Shown: piece after piece, positions 56,807 through 64,000 of the stretch
Numbering within the stretch: the first letter of the stretch is position 1
How the letters are laid out: every line of letters begins with the position of its first letter
From: Limanda limanda
Lineage: Eukaryota; Chordata; Actinopteri; Pleuronectiformes; Pleuronectidae
DNA length: 64,000 nt
NCBI RefSeq assembly: GCF_963576545.1
Contig: NC_083638.1
Coordinates: 29,225,900 to 29,289,899, forward strand
Reading direction: 5' to 3'
The notes under the pieces: generated by a model
What the model was told of the DNA's origin: nothing
The model's input: the letters and a program-made list of their open reading frames with translations, nothing else
The model's database searches: none
Translations under genes and position numbers: made by a program

Positions 56807-57293
56807 TATCTAAACATAACAGCAATTCAACTTGGTTTGACAATAGAACACATCATAAATCTCCCCAAAATAATAAACAGAAATAAATAAAAGAAAAGTG
56901 TGCACATAAAAGTCAATTGAAAATCTGTCAGTCAAGTCTTAAATGTCAGTCTGTAGAATGTTGTTGGGTCCAATTCGTCTTTTTACAGGGTCTGTCCTAC
57001 TGTGGAGTGAAGAATAAGAAAGTCCAATTCCTTCAGAAAGATCGTAGGGTAGCTCGCCACCAGTTAACTGGAATCTTCGGGAAAATCAATCCTGATGTCC
57101 TCGCTGGGACCGGAGAATTATTTTCATTGATTCAAAAAACCTGACCTATAAACAGGTCACACATGTATATCAATACAACTTCAATTCTCAAAGATCAACT
57201 CAATGCTAAATTAAATTATAATACTATAAGGTTCAAGTATTAATATGAAAACAGAATCACATTGACTTAAGACATTCATACATACACATATTA
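56807..57293. other. No recognisable gene
   Basis: Unassigned DNA between the gypsy and hAT elements. Confidence 0.5.
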
Positions 57294-57434
57294 CAGAGCT
57301 GCCAACTCTCACGCTTTCGCCGTGTGACACACGCATTTGCATGTTTTCACACGCACTCACGCCACACACCCAATTTCTCACGCCAAAAAAAAATATCTGA
57401 TTTTGGGCCGAGACGCGTTCCTCCCCGACGCTAG

Positions 57435-57841
57435 ATGGCGCTAATGAGCGCATTTGTAACACTATTCGCTGCAGAAGAAGAGTTACAAGCGAGTATCTAC
57501 ATGGAATCTACCGCTGAAGAAAGTCTTCATCTTCAGGCTGAGCAGAGACAATGGTATGTGACATGTGTTTCAATTAAGTACTCACTCTCTTTAACTTTAA
57601 ATCTTGAAAGAAATTATTCGTTTGTGTTTTTGAGTGTGAACTTGATTTTGTGTGGTGAATGTAAACTCAGCTGTCATAACAAACAGCAGGAGAGCACCTT
57701 GTTCACCTTGTGGTAGGCTATACTGCATGCTCAAAAACATCATAGCATCATTTTTTATTTAGGCTGATCACATAGCATTTATTTTTTTATCAACAGGCCA
57801 AAAACTCACTCTGAAGATCTTCCAAACAGCACTTTATACAG
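57435..57841 (+). other. Candidate 5' exons of the hAT gene (probably non-coding or separate)
   Basis: 57435-57553 (starts MALMSAFVTLFAAEEE, ends at CAATG|gtatgtg) and 57797-57841 (begins after caacag, ends CAG|gtaagt) have good splice sites and join in phase with each other. From there no in-frame join reaches the ATG at 57969 without a stop: acceptor choices at 57960, 57964 and 57969 all fail soon after. They may be 5' UTR exons or a short upstream ORF. Confidence 0.4.
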
Positions 57842-57968
57842 GTAAGTCGATGTATTCCAAATAATTTAACATAAAGACAGGAACTTTTGTGCAATAGAAG
57901 TAAGTAAGCATGTTTTTGTAACTGAGAGTAGTTATTAAAAACCATTTGAATTCTTTAAGGTAGCAAAG

Positions 57969-60900
57969 ATGTCACGTAAAAGACCTTTGCCAGGCCCAGG
58001 ACAAAAGGGAAATATTTTATATTATTTAAAGAACCAGCCAAGTCAGAAAAGACAGACAAACACACTGACAGAACAGTCAGTTGCTGCAGAAGAGCAACAG
58101 ACAAACATGCAGAAGAGCAACAGACAAGACAGACCAGTCCACAGCCACAATAGCCCAATATGCAATGCCCGTTCCTTCTGTTGGAGGGATGTCTGCACAA
58201 GAGGTTAAGGTATGATATGTGTAATAGTCCTGTCAAGGTTCAGTCAAGAGTTTTGTGTTCTAGTTGATCGCGGTAAAGTCATGGTTGATAGTTTTGACTA
58301 ATTTGTGTTTTGTATTTCAGTGTATTACAGTCCAATTTTCTTAATTTGAGATCTTAGTTGCTGAATGTGTTTTTTTTTGCCTGTGCCCTATTATCACAGG
58401 TGTCTATTTGAAATAAACTATGGTCTTTTGGGAGGATTAATCATTTTCAATTTCTTACAGACAAGAAGGGCTGAGGTCAAAATGACAGCTGGGTTGGTAG
58501 CTCATAACGTTCCTCTAGCCTTTGCGGACCACCTGGGGCCTCTCCTAAAAGACTGTTTTGGAGATTCGAAGACAGCGCAGGACTACAGGTGTGCCAGGAC
58601 TAAGTCATCTTGCATTATTAACGAAGCGCTTGCGCCTTATTTCACACAAGAGCTTGTGAAGGAGCTCAAAATCAGCCCCTACACCCTTGTTACAGATGGG
58701 TCAAATGACACAGGTATTTCCCAAACTATTTTTCTCTTCTGAAAAACATTTGCTTTGTGTAAACATCGAACAACATGTACATTTGTATAATTCTAACTCG
58801 TCATTATAGGAGTGCAAAAGATGAACCCGCTTACTGTCCGGGTCTTCATGGGAAGCAAAGTTGTCCACCGATTTCTGAGCATGTGCACAACAAGTGGGAA
58901 GACATGTGGGACAGCAAGCGAGATCTTCGCCAAGATTAACTCCACCCTAGAGGAGCATGGTATCCCTTGGGGGAACTGCGTTGCTCTCTCGGTGGACAAT
59001 GCAGCTGTGAACATCGGACCACGCAATTCCATCGCCTCTAGGGTGCTCCAGAAACACCCCAACACTTATATTCATGGTTGTCCTTGTCATGTGGCACATA
59101 ACACCGCCAAAGCTGCATTTTTCAAAGTGAGTTAAGGCCTGATTTATCTCTACACGTAACTTTATATTTGTATCCTAATTGCATGCATTGACTGAATGAT
59201 ATGATTTGATTAATGCATTGCAGGTGTCTGGTTTTGATTTGGAGGACATGGTAGTGGACATCGGTTACTGGTTCAAAGGTAGCACAAATCGGAAAGGATA
59301 CCTGACAGGTATGCATGTTTGATACTATTATGTGTAATATTGAAATGCAGAGCTTTAGAAAAGATATGATATGGAATTAAATGTTTGAAACAGAGTTTTG
59401 TGAGCTGCATGAAGCTGAGTACATGGAGGTCCTCCTGCACATCTCAGTTCGATGGCTAAGCCTTGAACGTTGTGTGACCAGAATCCTGAGGCTTTACGGA
59501 CCTCTTGCGAGCTACTTCAAATCTGCTAGTATGGTCATCAATTTTCAATTTCATTATGCAGCAACTACATGGATTGTTAGTCACATACTTATTGACAACC
59601 TCTTGTTTTGTGTTATTTATTAATTGATTCAAGATGAAAATCAGGCAAGATTCAAGAGGCTTGTGCAGGCATTTACTGACCCCATGACAGAAGTGTACCT
59701 GCTGTTCTACCAAGCCACCTTACCAACCTTCACTGATTTCAACTTGCTTCTCCAGAGAGAGCAGTCAGCAATATATTTGGTACATGATGAGGTGGGTTTG
59801 GATCCATTTGCTGTTTTTTTTCATTCTGTGTTTCTTGCTGATATCTGCAGGGATCTCATACTATTTTTGTCAATGTCTTTCATAGATGGTAAAATTCGTA
59901 CGCAAGCTATGTTCCAAATTTATGGTTCCAGCAGCTCTGCAATGCAATGAGGATCCTTGTGAAATTGCCTATGAAGAGAAGGCAAACCATTTGCCAGGTT
60001 AGTGTTTGACTATTATTATGATTATACACTGTGATATGTGATAGATAAAATGTGATATTTAGCCTTGTACCTAGCCTTTTGCCACTTCATGAGTAGAAAC
60101 CTAAGGTTTGTGGTAGTCCTTCCAACAGTGAGCTTCTGGTTGGATTTATTGCCCTATGTGTCAAGCTGATATTGCTGTATCAGGATGTTAAACCATTTCT
60201 GTTAACCTAATATGTTGTATCTGTACAGGGAAAAAGTTGAACATTGGGTTCACAACCAGGGCTACACTTAACAGGTATCTTGATGAGGGTGACATCACAC
60301 CACGGCAGGTGGATTCATTCCATGAAGCTGTGTTGAGTTTCCTGACAAGTGCTGTGGGCTATGCACTTAAGAAGCTGCCACTGGAAGAGCCACTGATCAA
60401 GCACGCACAATTTGTAGATGTGCGGCAGAGGGCTGAAAGTGGCATTGAAGATGTCCTGTACTTTGTTGAAAGGTTAGTTTTTTTCTTCGATTATTGTCTA
60501 TCATCTTAGCTAAAATGCTTATGATGAGGTATGTTCACTCCTAAACTGCACATGAGTTATTCTTATATGGCTTTCCCTCAAAGATGTGTATGAAATGCTG
60601 GTTGATGACAATATACCTATAACTTAACAACCTGTAACTCTACTTTCATAAATAGGTTTCCCCATCTCCTCCCATACCATGGACCAGAGGAGCATGACCA
60701 CCTGGGTGAGGAGTTTCTAAATTTCCAGACCATGCCAACAACCTCCCTTCAGGACCAAACTGAGATGGAAAGCTTCTGGGCTGGAATGGCAACACGCAAA
60801 CATAAGGTATACATTCTTTTTGTATTTCTTTTTGGCAGATGTGGCTTGGCTACATCTGTTGCTTTTATTGATGCATATATTGTGTCATACATGATGCAAA

Positions 60901-61273
60901 CTATGCATGTTGTATCTGAACTTTGTTACAGTATTCTTACAGTATTAATCAAAATATGCTATGTTTTTCCATTTTGTTCTTGGTTCATTTTCCATAGGTG
61001 ACAGGAGCCAAAGAATTTGAGAGGCTTGCTGCCATCGCCAAGCTGGTCCTGGTGTTGCCACATTCAAATGCAGACGCTGAGAGGGTGTTTTCAGTTGTGG
61101 GACTGAATAAAACTAAGACCAGAAATAGCCTGGCATTGGATGGCACCCTGTCCTCAATAATGGCAATAAAGATGGCCGACCTGGAGCCCTGTTTCAGATG
61201 GGAGCCCCCCTCAGAAGTAATCAAGGCCTCCAAGAAGGCCACAGGCCAGTACAACCTTGCCCACAGAAAATGA
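57969..61273 (+). CDS. hAT transposase-like protein, multi-exon
   Basis: DNA transposase of the hAT superfamily, probably nuclear; it resembles KIAA1586-like hAT proteins. Exons: 57969-58209, 58461-58713, 58810-59126, 59224-59308, 59394-59528, 59634-59791, 59886-59997, 60229-60472, 60656-60806, 60998-61273. All introns follow GT-AG and are 85-251 bp. Exons 2-10 join in phase and give 576 residues without a stop. Motifs: catalytic-type D in [10 protein letters not shown] (58695) and in LSVDNAAVN (58995), the CPCHVAHN zinc-type segment (about 59082), [20 protein letters not shown], and the C-terminal hAT dimerisation block with [16 protein letters not shown] and [11 protein letters not shown] (about 61060-61150). 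Oddity: the first exon ([15 protein letters not shown]...) runs in a frame that does not join exon 2 by its donor; see findings. If exon 1 is not used, an ATG at 58482 is available. No stop elsewhere. Confidence 0.75.
58085..58130 (+). repeat. 23-bp tandem duplication in the first coding exon
   Basis: TGCAGAAGAGCAACAGACAA plus ACA occurs at 58085-58107 and the first 20 bases again from 58108. Its length is not a multiple of three. Removing one copy by itself does not restore the frame needed at the donor. Confidence 0.85.
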
Positions 61274-61939
61274 CTAATCAGCATCCGATACCTCATTTTT
61301 AGTTATTCTTGTTCTGGTTGATTGTATTGTTCTTGCTTAAAAAGGCTACTGTTTAAGCCCTTTAAGCACTTTAAGCACTTTATTTGTTGCACTTTTTTGT
61401 TTGATGGAACGTGTGGTGGGAGGCTTTGAATAATGAAAAATATTTCTCCCCAACTCATTTTGTGTCATTTTTTGCTGAACATAAATCATTAACTGCTCTT
61501 AAGAATACAATTATTAACAATATAGGTTAGGTTTCAGTTAAGAATTAGTTGAATACCATTGTAATCAAAATGTCAATCAACCTACCTTGGTCAAATCTTA
61601 AACACAGGTCTATTAATAAGGCTATATTGTGGTACATAGACAGTCATTGAGGCACAACAATAGTTTTCTGGTTGAATGTTCAGCTCAAGTCTAGATGGCC
61701 CTACAAGTCATGATTTGATGAACATGAATCAGAATAAGCTCAGGTATTGCACATCTTTAGCATACCACCCAAAAATCCACTAAAATGCAGGAAATAACAT
61801 CTACTTAACCCAAAATTTCCTGGGGGTGGACCTTCAGCTATGTCTTTGCGTGTGTGGCTGCGTGCGCGGCAAAATTTTGGTCACCCCCGACAAAAATCTC
61901 ACTCCAAGGTTTTTTGAAAAGTTGGCAGCTCTGATATTA

Positions 61940-62219
61940 TCAGTCCTATGTAAGACACATGACTACATGCTAATACTGAAGCTCAATGAGTAGAAACTCC
62001 ACAGCTATTAGACAAGAGTAAATTAACATGAAGCAGGGCTTCAAATCTGCACTAATAACCTCTATACTTAACATAGCTAGCAAGGTAGCTTTTAATATTC
62101 ACATACATACAATACACATTTATCATAAACAGTTCTGAGGTAACAGAATTGTGGTTAGCTCACAACTATATCCCAGATCCTACATGCTAACGCTATCAGC
62201 GAAAGTGAATGGAATTTTA
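61940..62219. other. No recognisable gene
   Basis: Host DNA between the hAT element and the minus-strand gypsy end. Confidence 0.4.
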
Positions 62220-62547
62220 CATGTTAGCCGTTAGCTTAGCGGCTAGCGGACTTTTTTCACTCCGTGATTTACCATATTTCTCAACTAAATCAGCAGCTAC
62301 GGATGTCGTACTACTCACCGTTGATTCGTAAGAGTCCCTGCACCTTTCAACAGGTCAGCAGGATTACTTTACTCATCTATACAGGTTATGATCTGACCAA
62401 AACCGAGAGCATGCGTGTAGCTCGAGTGATCTAAAATGGCGGACCGGATGTAGACAGATGATGACGCTTGACACAGAGTAGGTGAGTTAGATGACTGGTA
62501 TCTCCCCCTACTGGCTAGAAACGTAACAGCATATCAAAGTCTACATT
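62220..62547 (-). mobile_element. Probable 3' LTR of the minus-strand gypsy element
   Basis: On the minus strand an AGAGAAAGGGAGAA purine tract (about 62548-62561) is followed by TGTAGACTTTGATATGC, the expected polypurine tract and LTR start. The LTR end is not defined; the limit given is only a guess. The segment GTCTACATCCGGTCCGCCAT and what follows looks promoter-like. No second LTR in the window. Confidence 0.55.
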
Positions 62548-62558
62548 CTCCCTTTCTC

Positions 62559-64000
62559 TCAATATGTGTTCACGTGTTTTCTAATGTGGGCTACATCTTC
62601 CCCCCCTAAACTCATGCACGTCCTGTTGCATGGCAGTGGTTGGGCAATTACTGCTTGATGGGACTGCCCAGAGTGGAAGTGCTCAGTCTCACTTAAAACA
62701 TCAGTAAATGCTGTGGTTAGACCCTGGAACAGAGCCTGCACAACAGCTATCAATGGGTTTCCAGGTTTCACATACTGGAGTCTGCTAGGCTGCTGCCTAT
62801 TCCTAACTAAACGTCGGGCAGAACTAGGCTGATTGTCACTGCAAGGCTGCGACTGGTTTTCTGACTCTTGATCACAAGGCTCAAAGATGCAAGGCTTATC
62901 TACTAAGTCAGTCTCAGCCTGGCCCTTCCCCCAAATAGTGTCATATAAGTTAGTAATAACTGGAGGACTCTCAGTTCTTAAATCATGGCAATCACTCAGA
63001 GACACCACCCTTTCAGTCAATAGTTCTACTGGTGGGATTCCGTCAAGGAGTAAGTGTTCATTGTCATTATCGTTAGACAATGCAAGTGTCTCTGGGCTTG
63101 GAACAACACCAGGTAAGTCATTCAAATGGGCAGTCTCTGAAATGGGTTCAGTATCTTGTGAAGTCACAGGAGTCTCAACAGGAAAATAGTACTCTGAAGG
63201 CTCAGCATGGGGTGTATCTTGCACCTCAGACATAACCGGACCTGATTGCACTGGAACATTATTGACTGCTGAGAACCTGGAGATTTCGGCACTGGGGGAT
63301 TCACTGAACCAACACGTTCCATCCTCGTCCTCTTCTGAGAACTGCTCTACATCTGCAGCAGGATTAAGACGTGTTGCAGGTCTGCATCTTTGGGACTGCT
63401 TAACAGGCTCATTACTGGTTTCGGGAATGAGGTAGCCACAAGGGAGTAATAGGTCCCTGTGTAGGGTTCTGAGTGGACCGTCCCTGTTTTCAGGTCTAAT
63501 GGTGTACACTGGGAGGGTTCCAGCCCTTTTTACCACTACATAGACAGTGGACTCCCACTTGTCCATAATCTTATGCTTCCCTCGAAGACGAACATTCCTG
63601 ACCAGCACTCGATCACCAGCTTCTAAATCTGAAGCAGTTACACGTTTGTCAAATCTGGTTTTATTATTTTCTGCTACCTTGGCAGCATTACCTATGGCTA
63701 GCCTGTAGCTCTCTTCAAGATGGGACTTGAGGTTTTGCACATATTGGGAGTGTGATGTGTGTTGCCCCCCTTTCACAGGTAACCCAAATGCCAAGTCAAC
63801 CGGCAAGCGGGGCTGACGGCCAAACGTTAGCTCGTAAGGCGTAAATCCTGTCACCTCATTCTTGGTGCAATTGTAGGCGTGTACCAAAGGTTTTACAAAA
63901 TCCCGCCAGTGAGATTTCTCCTGTTCTTGAAGAGTGCCTAACATATCCAACAAGGTGCGATTAAATCGCTCCACAGGATTACCCCGGGGATGGTATGGAG
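62559..64000 (-). CDS. pol: Integrase C-terminal part of a Ty3/gypsy Pol, partial
   Basis: Open on the minus strand from the window edge to the stop at 62559; more than 471 residues with the 5' end outside. It starts within the integrase core: GNPVERFNRTLLDMLGTL contains the catalytic glutamate region (NPVERFNRTLL). Next come WRDFVKPLVHAYNCTKNEVT and GFTPYELTFGRQPRLPVD, usual in gypsy integrases, then RFDKRVTASDLEAGDRVLVR and KHKIMDKWESTVYVVV, the GPY/F-like SH3-type domain, and a long acidic, Ser/Pro-rich tail of about 280 residues without a recognised domain. The frame stays open to the stop, so the copy is young. It is a different lineage from the element at 52221, whose integrase tail is short. 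Confidence 0.88.
   Translation of the reverse strand, partial: PYHPRGNPVERFNRTLLDMLGTLQEQEKSHWRDFVKPLVHAYNCTKNEVTGFTPYELTFGRQPRLPVDLAFGLPVKGGQHTSHSQYVQNLKSHLEESYRLAIGNAAKVAENNKTRFDKRVTASDLEAGDRVLVRNVRLRGKHKIMDKWESTVYVVVKRAGTLPVYTIRPENRDGPLRTLHRDLLLPCGYLIPETSNEPVKQSQRCRPATRLNPAADVEQFSEEDEDGTCWFSESPSAEISRFSAVNNVPVQSGPVMSEVQDTPHAEPSEYYFPVETPVTSQDTEPISETAHLNDLPGVVPSPETLALSNDNDNEHLLLDGIPPVELLTERVVSLSDCHDLRTESPPVITNLYDTIWGKGQAETDLVDKPCIFEPCDQESENQSQPCSDNQPSSARRLVRNRQQPSRLQYVKPGNPLIAVVQALFQGLTTAFTDVLSETEHFHSGQSHQAVIAQPLPCNRTCMSLGGEDVAHIRKHVNTY

Larger units (their letters stand above)
57294..61933 (+). mobile_element. hAT-superfamily transposon with an intron-containing gene, 4640 bp
   Basis: Ends CAGAGCTGCCAACT and its exact inverse AGTTGGCAGCTCTG... 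(14 bp: left 57294-57307, right 61920-61933). ATATTA flanks both sides (57288-57293, 61934-61939), a 6-bp duplication rather than the usual 8. Inside is a multi-exon transposase-like gene. The 3' part after the stop (61274-61919) and 5' part (57308-57434) are non-coding. Nine exons join in frame with consensus splice sites, so decay is slight. Confidence 0.85.

Noticed and set aside
57288..57293. 8-bp duplication at the ends of the 57294-61933 hAT
   Set aside because: ACATATTA on the left and ATATTATC on the right do not match as 8-mers; only ATATTA agrees.

Overview
The window is genomic DNA of a ray-finned (teleost) fish, judged from its repeats: CA/TG and GA microsatellites, Tc1-like DNA transposons of fish type, hAT and piggyBac-like elements, an L2-type LINE with a FADD reverse transcriptase, tRNA-derived SINEs and Ty3/gypsy LTR retrotransposons. 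I see no convincing host protein-coding gene and no rRNA or free-standing tRNA gene. Almost everything that can be named is a mobile element, many of them nested. Species cannot be told from the sequence alone.

Layout. 0-9.9 kb: mostly unassigned AT-rich DNA with a 1.0 kb Harbinger-like element (591-1608), a Tc1 end (2501), a long GA microsatellite (3400-3538), a decayed Tc1 transposase (about 4230), a LINE-type 3' tail (about 5160) and a foldback MITE (5897-6376). 9.9-13.8 kb: a candidate solo LTR, an L2 remnant split by other insertions, and a minus-strand SINE. 15.4-20.8 kb: an L2 segment duplicated in tandem; the second unit was later hit by a hAT MITE (17117-18175, 8-bp TSD) and by a piggyBac-like element (18245-19928, TTAA), and unit 1 serves as the unoccupied reference for both.

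28.1-32.9 kb: a large inverted duplication. Its loop and inner arms carry a minus-strand pseudogene of an uncharacterised multicopy protein family. The left arm was later hit by a hAT element (28504-30679) that already carried a Tc1 transposon; the right arm keeps the unoccupied site. A second copy of the same hAT+Tc1 composite lies at 36669-39873, where the Tc1 was hit by a piggyBac-like element, itself hit by a solo LTR (38816-39598). 40.5-48.4 kb: a decayed Ty3/gypsy element broken by a second Tc1 family (42711-43928), a piggyBac-like copy with a SINE inside it, and an LTR-like region holding a hAT MITE (47270-48156).

52.2-56.8 kb: a structurally complete young Ty3/gypsy retrotransposon. 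Its two 305-bp LTRs differ by one base by eye, gag and pol are open, all catalytic residues are present, and a slippery heptamer and an ATGA stop/start overlap lie at the gag-pol junction. 57.3-61.9 kb: a 4.64 kb hAT-superfamily transposon whose gene is split by short introns; nine consecutive exons (576 codons) join with perfect phase. 62.2-64 kb: the 3' end of another gypsy element on the minus strand, running off the window.

The elements do not form a pathway; they form a layered insertion history. The duplications at 15.4-20.8 kb and 28.1-32.9 kb act as internal clocks because one copy preserves the site before insertion.
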